Positions 57,464 to 64,000 of a stretch of 64,000 bases of DNA are shown here, piece by piece (within the stretch, counting starts at the first letter, position 1; each line of letters begins with the position of its first letter). The notes under the pieces are model-generated. The model saw nothing but the letters and a program-made list of their open reading frames with translations, ran no database searches and had not been told where the DNA came from. The stretch spans positions 1 to 64,000 of the forward strand of contig JAHBWG010000032.1 in NCBI GenBank assembly GCA_019637095.1, written 5' to 3'. Both the position numbers and the translations under genes were made by a program. Source of the stretch: Sandaracinaceae bacterium. GTDB lineage: Bacteria > Myxococcota_A > Polyangia > Polyangiales > Sandaracinaceae.

Positions 57464-58981
57464 ATGCGAACGAGTCGGGCCCACGCCGCGTGGTTGATGA
57501 TCGTGGCGGGCGGATGCAGCGCGCTCGTGAGCCCCGATCCCGGGCGCCTCGGAGGCGGCGAGGACGACGGAGGGCCGCCGGTGACGCTGATGGACGGCGG
57601 GCCGCCGCCGGGCACCGACTCCGGCGTGCCGCCCGGCGCCGACGCCGGCGTGCCACCCGGCACCGACGCCAGCGTGCCGCCCGGCACCGACGCCGGCGTG
57701 CCGCCCGGCACCGACTCCGGCGTGCCCGGCGCCGACGCGGGGACGTGCGTCCCGAACTGCTCCAGCGGGGTGCTCGACGCGTGCGTCGGGCCGAGCCAGC
57801 GCTGCTCCCTCGGGTGCGCGCTCGACGGATCCCCGCGCTGCGCGGAGATGGTCCCGTCCAACGTGGAGCCCTCGCTCTGGCGTGCGGACGCGCGCAGCCT
57901 GATCGTCGAGAGCGCCGGCGGCGGCGGGCTGTCCTTCGACACGACGATGTGCATGGCGAGGATGGTCGACTCGCTCATCGTGCGGCAGTTCGACACGACC
58001 GAGGTCTGCGTGCTCTCCGTGCGCGACCTGACGATCCGCCGCGGCGCCACGCTCACCGTGCGCGGCAGCCGCCCGCTCGTCGTGATGGCGACCGGCGACG
58101 TCACGATCGAGGAGGGCGGCGTCCTCGACGTCTCCGCCCGAGGCGCGGTGCCGGGCCCCGGCGGCAAGCCCGGCGGCGCGCGCGGCGCCCCCGACGGTCA
58201 CGGCGAGCACGGCGGCGGCGGCGGCACCCGCGGCCGGGCGCCTCGCTTGGACGACGGCGGCGGCGGCGAGAAGGCGGCGGCAGGTGCGGGCCAGGCGGCG
58301 CCAGCGGCGCGGCGGCGCGGCGGCGCGGGGGGACGCGCGCTCACGTCGGCCGAGGTCAACTTCCTCATGCCGCTCCACACGGGCGGCGGCGGCGGGATGG
58401 GCCCGGGCGGCGGCTCCGCGAGCGACCCGGTGGGCAACGCGGGGCTCGGGGGCGGCGCCGGCGGCGCCCTGCAGATCAGCGCGCAGGGCACGGTGCGGCT
58501 CGCGGGGGTGATCCTCGCCGGCGGCGGCGGCGGCGGCCCCGGGCGCAGCGTCGTGCAGCAGTGGGGCGCGGGCGGCGGCGGGGGCTCGGGCGGCTCCGTG
58601 CTGATCGAAGCGCCCGAGATCGTGGTCGCGGACAGCGGCGGCGTGACGACCTCCGGCGGCGGCGGCGGCGGGAGCGCGAGCGACTCGGGGACGGCCGAGG
58701 CCGGACAGAACGGCGGCGAGACGTTCGAGCGCGCGAACGGCGGGCGGCGCGCGGGCAGCAACTTCGGCGCGGACGGCGGGCGCTCGGGCGGCGGCGGCAC
58801 GCTCGCTGGCGAGGGGGGCGGGTCGAACAACCGCACCGGCGCGAACGGCGGGGGCGGGGGCGGGGGCGTGGGCTGCGTCGTCTACCGGAACGCGGACGGG
58901 ACGGAGCCCGCGGGCGCGCGCGACGGGACGAGCGGGAGCGTCGACGGGGCGATCTACTTCGCGCCGGTGATGGTGCGCTGA
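57464..58981 (+). CDS. Gly-rich lipoprotein
   Basis: 505 residues. Signal peptide with a lipobox-like VAGGC, then a tether built from eight-residue repeats (GTDSGVPP and variants, residues 50-93). Next a Cys-containing domain (~95-240, with strands DLTIRRGATLTVRGSRPLVVMATGDVTIEEGGVLDVSARG that look like a right-handed beta-helix). The C-terminal half is ~35% Gly with many GGGG runs, as in autotransporter-adhesin-like or glycine-rich surface proteins. Gly-rich loops may stem from repeat slippage. Likely surface-exposed; function unknown. Confidence 0.78.
   Translation: MRTSRAHAAWLMIVAGGCSALVSPDPGRLGGGEDDGGPPVTLMDGGPPPGTDSGVPPGADAGVPPGTDASVPPGTDAGVPPGTDSGVPGADAGTCVPNCSSGVLDACVGPSQRCSLGCALDGSPRCAEMVPSNVEPSLWRADARSLIVESAGGGGLSFDTTMCMARMVDSLIVRQFDTTEVCVLSVRDLTIRRGATLTVRGSRPLVVMATGDVTIEEGGVLDVSARGAVPGPGGKPGGARGAPDGHGEHGGGGGTRGRAPRLDDGGGGEKAAAGAGQAAPAARRRGGAGGRALTSAEVNFLMPLHTGGGGGMGPGGGSASDPVGNAGLGGGAGGALQISAQGTVRLAGVILAGGGGGGPGRSVVQQWGAGGGGGSGGSVLIEAPEIVVADSGGVTTSGGGGGGSASDSGTAEAGQNGGETFERANGGRRAGSNFGADGGRSGGGGTLAGEGGGSNNRTGANGGGGGGGVGCVVYRNADGTEPAGARDGTSGSVDGAIYFAPVMVR
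57611..57742. repeat. Tandem 24-base repeat coding GTDxGVPP tether
   Basis: Four complete 24-base units and one 21-base unit (57611-57727), plus a partial unit to 57742, encode GTDSGVPP, GADAGVPP, GTDASVPP, GTDAGVPP, GTDSGVP, GADAG. High identity suggests expansion by slippage; the tether length may vary between strains. Confidence 0.8.
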
Positions 58982-59009
58982 GCGGTCGACGGCCTCCGAG
59001 CGCGCGACG

Positions 59010-60816
59010 TTGAGCACGACCGTCGAATGCCCGCACGCGGATCGGTGCGCGGGCTGCCCCGCCATCGCCCTCGACCCGGCGGCGCAGGCCGCGCGCAAGG
59101 ACGCGCGCGTCGCCGAGGCCCTCGCCCGCCATCCGGAGCTCGCGCACGTCGAGCGCGCGCCCGTGATCGACGCGCCGTGGGTCGAGGGCTACCGCATCCG
59201 CGCGAAGCTCGCCGTCGCGGGCGGCGCGATCGGCCTCTACGCGCGCGGCACCCACGACGTGGTGGACATCCCCGCGTGCCCGGTGCTCGCGCCGGGGCTG
59301 CGGGCGGCGGCCGAGCGCGTGCGGGCGTGGCTGTGCGCGAGCCCGCGCGCGGGCGACGTGCTCGCGGTCGATCTTCGCGAGGCGGCGACCGAGGACGGGC
59401 CGCGCGGGATCGTCACGCTGATCGTCGACGAGGCCGCCCCGCGTCCATCGCGCGCGGCGCTCGACGCGCTCGCGGACGAGCTCGCGCGGGCGGGCGTCGC
59501 GACGGTGGCGCTCGCGCGGCGCGCGCGGCGCGCGCCGCAGCTCCTCGGGCACTCGCTCGAGGTGGTGCGCGGCCCGAGCGCCCTCGACGATCGCGTCGCG
59601 GCGCCGGAGGGTCACGTGGTGTCCGTGCCGGCGGTGCCGGGCGGCTTCGCGCAGGCGCACCCCGCCCAGGCGGCGCGGCTGCGCGCGCGCGTCGCCGACG
59701 CGATCGCCGAGGCGCGCGGCGCGCTCGAGGGCGCGTGGGTGATCGACGCGTACGGCGGGGCGGGCGCGCTCGCGCTCGGCCTCGCCGCCGCGGGCGCGCG
59801 CGTCTCGCTCGTGGAGAGCCACGCGCCCTCCGCCGCCTCCCCCGCGAGCGCGGCAAGGCCTCGCCGTCGAGGTGCGCGCCGCCGACGCGGGGAGCGCGCT
59901 CGAGGCGTGGGCCGCCGCGGGCGCGCGCCCCGACGCGATCGTGCTCAACCCCCCCCGCCGGGGCGTCACGCCGCGCGTCCGCCGCGCGGTCGCCGCGCTC
60001 GCACCGCGGCGGCTCGTCTACGTGAGCTGCGCGCCCGAGACGCTCGCGCGCGACCTCGCGCACCTCGCGCGCCTCGGCTACGCGACCCCGCGCGTCGAGC
60101 CGTACGATCTCTTGCCGCTGACGTTCGAGGTCGAGACGGTCGCGGTGCTCGCGCCCTCGGCCGCGCCGCCGCCGCGGGTCGTGCACGACGCGGGGGAGGT
60201 CTGGGTGCTCGACAAGCCGCCGCACGAGCCGACGACGCCCCACCCGGACGCGCCGAGTTCGCTCCTCGCGCGCGCGCAGCGCCTCGCGGGCGCGCCGGAC
60301 GCCGTCGCGGTGCACCGGCTCGACGCGGACACGAGCGGGCTCGTGCTCGTCGCGCTGCGGCCGGAGGCCGCGGGCGCGTGGGCCGCCGCCCTCGCCGCGG
60401 GGCAGAAGACCTACCTCGCGCTCGTTCGCGGCGTCACGCGCAAGAAGGGCGTGATCCGGCGCGCGCTCGCGATCGACGGGCGCAGCGTCGAGGCGGTCAC
60501 GCGCTATCGGCGCGTGCGCGTGGTGCGCGGGCACTCCCTCCTCGAGGTCCGCCCACAGACGGGGCGGACGCACCAGATCCGCCGCCACCTCGCCGGGCTC
60601 GGTCACCCGATCCTCGGCGACGCGCGCTACGGCCACGCGCCGTCCAACCGACACCTCGAGGAGCGCTACGGCCTCGACCGCTCCTTCCTGCACGCCGCGC
60701 GCGTCGAGCTCGTCACGCCCGCCGGCGAGCCGCTCGCGCTCGCAGCGCCGCTGCCGGGCGACCTCGCGGTGGTGCTCGACGCGCTCGACGCGGAGCGGCC
60801 CGGGGTGCGAGGATGA
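59010..60816 (+). pseudogene. Frameshifted TrmA/RlmD-type RNA methyltransferase fused to RluA-type pseudouridine synthase
   Basis: A TTG at 59010 opens a frame with the iron-sulfur cysteines CPHADRCAGC (C7, C13, C16), the TRAM-less RumA middle domain and the SAM-binding VIDAYGGAGALALGLAAAGARVSLVE. It then loses sense near 59845. The frame from about 59843 onwards (+1) resumes the same domain (RQGLAVEVRAADAG, LNPPRRGV, and VSCAPETLARDL with the nucleophile Cys at 60028-60030). It continues as an RluA-family domain with HRLDADTSG (catalytic Asp at 60322-60324). Removing one C from the five-C run at 59839-59843 joins the two frames exactly. Either an assembly error or a real lesion. Confidence 0.75.
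59872..60816 (+). CDS. Downstream part: methyltransferase C-terminus plus RluA-like pseudouridine synthase
   Basis: 314 codons in the second frame from a GTG at 59872. Residues 1-98 are the C-terminal third of a TrmA/RlmD methyltransferase with its catalytic Cys; residues ~103-314 (from VVHDAGEVWVLDKPPHEPTTPH) are a full RluA-family synthase with HRLDADTSG, QKTYLALVRG, RPQTGRTHQIRRHL and LGDARYG. A ribosome could initiate here, so a working pseudouridine synthase may still be made even if the upstream frame is broken. Confidence 0.75.
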   Translation: MRAADAGSALEAWAAAGARPDAIVLNPPRRGVTPRVRRAVAALAPRRLVYVSCAPETLARDLAHLARLGYATPRVEPYDLLPLTFEVETVAVLAPSAAPPPRVVHDAGEVWVLDKPPHEPTTPHPDAPSSLLARAQRLAGAPDAVAVHRLDADTSGLVLVALRPEAAGAWAAALAAGQKTYLALVRGVTRKKGVIRRALAIDGRSVEAVTRYRRVRVVRGHSLLEVRPQTGRTHQIRRHLAGLGHPILGDARYGHAPSNRHLEERYGLDRSFLHAARVELVTPAGEPLALAAPLPGDLAVVLDALDAERPGVRG

Positions 60817-60828
60817 ACCTCGTTCACC

Positions 60829-61353
60829 ATGGAGGCGCTCGTGCATCGGCTCTGGCTCACGGTGGCGCTCGCGCTCGCGGCGGGCGCGTGTGATGGCGAT
60901 CCCGGCGTCGACGCGGGGTCCAGCGACGCGGGACTCAGCGACGCGGGACCCAGCGACGACGCGGGACCCAGCGACGCGGGCACGGACGCGGGACCGAGTG
61001 ACGCGGGCACGGACGCAGGCGCCGAAGCCGACGCGGGCGCGGACGCCGCGATCCCGCCGGGCGCCTGTAGCAACGCGGACGACGAGCTCGCGCTCGCGGC
61101 GATCGACGTGCCGGCGGAGGCGCGGACGTGCGGCACGATGTGCTTCGGCGGCGCGATGTGCGTCACGCGCTGCATGGAGGACCACGGCCTCTCGAGCGCG
61201 TGCGCGACCTGCTTCGGCGCGGTCGCGCAGTGCACGACCCGCAACTGCGCGCTCCAATGCTCGGGCGACGACGACGCGGCGTGCACCGCGTGCCGGGTGA
61301 GCGCCGGCTGCGCGGCGGCGTTCGAGACCTGCTCGGGCCTGCCGGGCAGTTGA
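60829..61353 (+). CDS. Small Cys-rich lipoprotein with SDAG-repeat tether
   Basis: 174 residues from an ATG at 60829 (a GTG at 60841 is also possible and would shorten the N-terminus by four). Signal peptide with a weak lipobox, LAAGAC. Repeated SDAG/TDAG units (~25-65) form the tether. The C-terminal domain (~75-174) has fourteen Cys in CxxC-like patterns (CGTMCFGGAMCVTRCMEDH, CTTRNCALQC, CTACRVSAGC), so it is disulphide-rich. Function unknown. Follows the frameshifted gene by 12 bases. Confidence 0.75.
   Translation: MEALVHRLWLTVALALAAGACDGDPGVDAGSSDAGLSDAGPSDDAGPSDAGTDAGPSDAGTDAGAEADAGADAAIPPGACSNADDELALAAIDVPAEARTCGTMCFGGAMCVTRCMEDHGLSSACATCFGAVAQCTTRNCALQCSGDDDAACTACRVSAGCAAAFETCSGLPGS
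60907..61020. repeat. Degenerate SDAG/TDAG coding repeat
   Basis: A run of nine to ten 12-18-base units (GACGCGGG(A/C) with AGC or ACG inserts) encoding SDAG, GPSDAG and TDAG, probably expanded by slippage. Confidence 0.65.
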
Positions 61354-61415
61354 CGCAGCGCGGCGTGAGCGGAGGCACGGATCGCCGGACGGTTCTGGCT
61401 CACCGTGGAGACCTC

Positions 61416-61586
61416 ATGCGTACCGAGCCCGCCGTCTCGGCCCACTGGGCCACCCGCTTCCTCGCGTGGATCCGGCCGACGCGCGTCTACCTGACGGACG
61501 ACGGCGCGCGCGTGATCGCGCAGCGCATCGCGACGCAGTTCGAGGACGAGCTCGAGACGCGCCGCCTCAAGGCCGTGCGCGCCTGA
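61416..61586 (+). CDS. Small hypothetical protein (56 residues)
   Basis: ATG at 61416 with a GGAG Shine-Dalgarno 5 bases upstream. 56 residues: a short aromatic/basic N-terminus (MRTEPAVSAHWATRFLAWIRPTRVYL) and an amphipathic helix rich in Arg/Glu/Ala at the C-terminus. No span, signal or known domain. The region and codon use are consistent with a real gene, but support rests only on the ribosome site and the clean stop. Confidence 0.5.
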   Translation: MRTEPAVSAHWATRFLAWIRPTRVYLTDDGARVIAQRIATQFEDELETRRLKAVRA

Positions 61587-61626
61587 CGCCCTCGGCACGC
61601 GCCGCGCGCCGCGGTATCGTGCACGG

Positions 61627-62856
61627 GTGCCGACCTACCTCTACGGCGACTCGCGCCCCTTCGAGGGTGGCTACGACTTCCTCGCCGAGCTCCGCGGCTT
61701 CGTGGCGGCGGCGAGCGGCGCGCTCGCGCTCGCCCACGCGGCGGACGAGCTCGAGCACAACCTCGGCGAGCGCGCGCAGGAGCACCTGCACGCCATCGAG
61801 GCGCTCACCACGTTCTTCGACCACGCGGGGCGCCTCGTCGCGGAGCGGGCGGCCCGCTCGCCGGCGCCCGCGCTCGTCGCGCCGTACGCGCAGGAGCTCC
61901 TCGCGCACATCGAGACGATGGGGCAGCGCGCGAAGCAAGCGCGCGCCCACGATCTCGACGCGGACTCCGTCGCGGTCACCACGAGCATCCGCCAGAAGCG
62001 CGGCGAGCTGCGCGATGTCCTCTCGCGGTGGCTGAGCGACGACCCGCTCCCGACGCTGTCGTGGGCGATGTCGCTCCACCTCGGCGGGACCGCGCCCCAT
62101 GGACAAGTCGTCTTGTCGCACCCGGATGCGGTGACCACCGGGTTCTCGATCGACATCGCGGACGGCTCGTGGAGCAAGCCGCGCAAGGTCGGCGAGCTGG
62201 TCGGGCCGCTCTCGCTGCAGGTCGGCTTCAAGAAGGCGTTCCTGCGCAGCGCCCTGTCGCCGGACGTGCACGCGCTCGAGGACTACTGGGTCGGCGAGCT
62301 CGAGCTCGGGCCGGACTCGATGGAGGTGCACCTGCGGCGCAAGCCGGACGCGCCGCGCGACAGCTACGTCCTCGAGCTCGACGTCGACGACGACGGCGTG
62401 ACCCTCGCGCGCGTCATCACGCGCAACGTGAAGAAGGGCGGCGAGAGCGAGGCCTTCGCCTCCGAGGGGGAGGACGTCGGCAAGCTCGAGGCGCTCGGCG
62501 ACGCCCTGCGCCGAGAGTGCGCGCCGCTGCTCCGCCGCAAGCGGCGCCTGATGTTCGCGCAGCTCGACGGGCACGACGTGTTCGAGCGCGGGCTCGTGCG
62601 CCCGCTCTTCGAGCGCGTGGTGGCGCGCATGGCGCCCATCGCGCGGCAGGTCGCCGCGCGCTCGCCCAACCCCGCCGAGCTCTCGCTCAAGGTCGAGCGC
62701 GACGGCGGCCGGCGCGAAGAGCTCTACCTGAAGAAGGAGGAGCTGGTCGGCCTGGTCGCGCACCTCCCGGAGGAGGAGCGGGCGCTCTTCGAGCCGCTCG
62801 GCTTCTTCCCGCCGCGGCGGCCGAGCGCGCCGCCGCCGCCCAAGGCCAAGTGGTGA
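61627..62856 (+). CDS. Hypothetical protein, MPTYLYGDS type
   Basis: 409 residues; GTG at 61627 with a -10-like TATCGT (61615-61620) 6 bases upstream. It starts MPTYLYGDSRPFEGGYDFLAELRGF, a beginning I associate with a group of myxobacterial hypothetical proteins. A helical N-terminal half (~1-130), a beta-rich centre (~140-270: HLGGTAPHGQVVLSH, VGELELGPDSMEVHLRRK) and a C-terminal helix pair with a Pro-rich tail. No signal peptide, no known catalytic motif. Confidence 0.72.
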   Translation: MPTYLYGDSRPFEGGYDFLAELRGFVAAASGALALAHAADELEHNLGERAQEHLHAIEALTTFFDHAGRLVAERAARSPAPALVAPYAQELLAHIETMGQRAKQARAHDLDADSVAVTTSIRQKRGELRDVLSRWLSDDPLPTLSWAMSLHLGGTAPHGQVVLSHPDAVTTGFSIDIADGSWSKPRKVGELVGPLSLQVGFKKAFLRSALSPDVHALEDYWVGELELGPDSMEVHLRRKPDAPRDSYVLELDVDDDGVTLARVITRNVKKGGESEAFASEGEDVGKLEALGDALRRECAPLLRRKRRLMFAQLDGHDVFERGLVRPLFERVVARMAPIARQVAARSPNPAELSLKVERDGGRREELYLKKEELVGLVAHLPEEERALFEPLGFFPPRRPSAPPPPKAKW

Positions 62857-62887
62857 GCGCGCGCGCGCACGATAGACTGCGCCCCGC

Positions 62888-64000
62888 GTGATCTACCGCC
62901 ACCTCGTCCGGCCCCTCTTCTTCCGCGTGGAGCCCGAGCGCGCGCACCACGTCGCGTTCGGCGGTCTGCGCGCCGTGATGGCCATCCCGGGCGTCGGCGC
63001 GCTGACCGAAGCGCTGCTCGCGCCGCGCGACCCGCGCCTCGCGGTCGAGGCGTTCGGCAAGCGCTTCGCGACGCCGATCGGGCTCGCCGCCGGCTTCGAC
63101 AAGGACGCGATCGGCCACCACGCGCTCGCGCGCCTGGGCTTCGGACACGTCGAGATCGGCACGCTCACCGCCCACGCGCAGCCGGGCAACCCTCGACCGC
63201 GGCTCTTCCGGCTCTCGGCGGATCGCGCGCTGATCAACCGCATGGGCTTCAACAACGAGGGCTCGGCCGCCGCCGCGCCGCGGCTCGCGCGCCCGCGCAC
63301 CTTCCCGCTCGGCGTCAACCTGGGGAAGAGCAAGATCACCCCCGAAGCGGAGGCGCCCTCGGACTACGCGACGAGCGCGCGCCGCGTGGCGCCGCACGCG
63401 GACTACCTCGTCGTGAACGTGAGCTCGCCCAACACGCCGGGCCTGCGCGACCTGCAGGCGGTGGACAAGCTCCGCCCGATCCTGGCCGCCGTGCGCGAGG
63501 CCGCGGCGGACGCATGCGATGGCGCGTCGCCCCCGATCTGCGTGAAGATCGCCCCCGACCTCTCGGACGACGACGTCGACGCGGTCGCGGACCTCGCGCT
63601 CGAGCTCGGGCTCGCAGGCATCGTGGCGACGAACACCACGATCTCGCGCGCCGGGCTCCGCACCGACCCCGCCATCGTGGCCGCCTGCGGCGCGGGCGGG
63701 CTGAGCGGGGCACCGCTCAAGGCGCGCGCGCTCTCGGTCCTCGCGCGGCTGCGGCGGCGCGCGGGCCCGCGCCTCGTCCTGGTCGCGGCGGGCGGCGTCG
63801 AGGACGCGGCCGACGCGTGGGCGCGCATCCGCGCGGGCGCGACGCTCGTCCAGATCTACACCAGCTTCATCTACGGCGGCCCGCTCCTGCCGCGCCGGCT
63901 CGCGCTCGGGCTGCTCGCGCACGCCGAGCGCGAGGGCTTCGCCACGGTCGCGGCCGCCATCGGCGCCGAGGCCGACACGGCGCGCGCCCCCGCGTCGGAT
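62888..64000 (+). CDS. pyrD: Dihydroorotate dehydrogenase (quinone), runs off the window
   Basis: GTG at 62888 with a -10-like TAGACT (62873-62878) 9 bases upstream; 371 codons without a stop to the edge. Oxidises dihydroorotate to orotate with FMN in pyrimidine synthesis (EC 1.3.5.2). Class 2 features: N-terminal membrane-associating extension ([21 protein letters not shown]), [21 protein letters not shown], the catalytic-base Ser in [14 protein letters not shown], and [13 protein letters not shown]. At 371+ residues it is near complete; the tail is Ala/Glu-rich. Confidence 0.95.
   Translation, partial: MIYRHLVRPLFFRVEPERAHHVAFGGLRAVMAIPGVGALTEALLAPRDPRLAVEAFGKRFATPIGLAAGFDKDAIGHHALARLGFGHVEIGTLTAHAQPGNPRPRLFRLSADRALINRMGFNNEGSAAAAPRLARPRTFPLGVNLGKSKITPEAEAPSDYATSARRVAPHADYLVVNVSSPNTPGLRDLQAVDKLRPILAAVREAAADACDGASPPICVKIAPDLSDDDVDAVADLALELGLAGIVATNTTISRAGLRTDPAIVAACGAGGLSGAPLKARALSVLARLRRRAGPRLVLVAAGGVEDAADAWARIRAGATLVQIYTSFIYGGPLLPRRLALGLLAHAEREGFATVAAAIGAEADTARAPASD

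Overview
The window is very GC-rich DNA, packed almost wall to wall with genes. No gap between genes exceeds about 220 bases, and I see no rRNA, tRNA, CRISPR, insertion sequence or phage gene. Several features point to a myxobacterium (Myxococcota), most like the Sandaracinus/Polyangiales group: an unusually large share of lipoproteins with Asp-Ala-Gly-rich tethers, a huge lipoprotein of Cys-rich 'CDDGN...GDGC' repeats, FG-GAP and MopE-like surface proteins, a PEGA-tailed Ser/Thr kinase, an FHA-GGDEF protein and a DUF1501 gene set. The assignment is inference from gene content. GTG and TTG starts and 4-base stop/start overlaps are very common.

Layout. 0-2 kb: the end of a gene and two lipoproteins. 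2-5.5 kb: a deoxyribose catabolic pair (long deoC plus a two-domain ALDH16). 5.5-9.6 kb, minus strand: a tightly coupled four-gene operon of three PhyH-like oxygenase paralogs around one B12-type radical SAM enzyme; this is the best candidate for an undescribed system. 9.75-11.9 kb: a 50-residue membrane protein, a MoxR ATPase and a CoxE-like VWA protein. 12-24.5 kb: two divergent clusters of exported cytochrome-like, FG-GAP, DUF1549/1588-like and DUF1501 proteins.

24.5-44.9 kb is mixed housekeeping and signalling: an orphan TRAP binding protein, a SPOR protein, a PilT-like ATPase, a penicillin-binding protein, a diguanylate cyclase, an APC permease, a fatty acid hydroxylase with its TetR regulator, two large membrane proteins of glycosyltransferase/YfhO type, pgi, a Ser/Thr kinase, an SRAP protein, a metallo-beta-lactamase-fold lipoprotein and gpt. 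44.9-53.6 kb: the 1539-residue repeat lipoprotein, a tyrosine phosphatase, a PhoD-like phosphatase and a MopE-like lipoprotein. 53.6-57.3 kb, minus strand: an ECF sigma/anti-sigma operon with a VWA lipoprotein and small lipoproteins. 57.4-64 kb: a Gly-rich lipoprotein, a frameshifted TrmA-type methyltransferase/RluA fusion, small proteins, and pyrD running off the end.

Two patterns cut across the genes. At least 15 start codons lack a Shine-Dalgarno sequence and instead have a -10-like hexamer (TATCCT, TATCGT, TACCGT, TAGGGT and similar) 6-9 bases upstream, which suggests leaderless mRNAs. Runs of genes coupled by ATGA, GTGA or TTGA overlaps mark the operons at 5.5-9.6, 12-18, 38-39.8, 40.7-42.8 and 53.6-55.9 kb.
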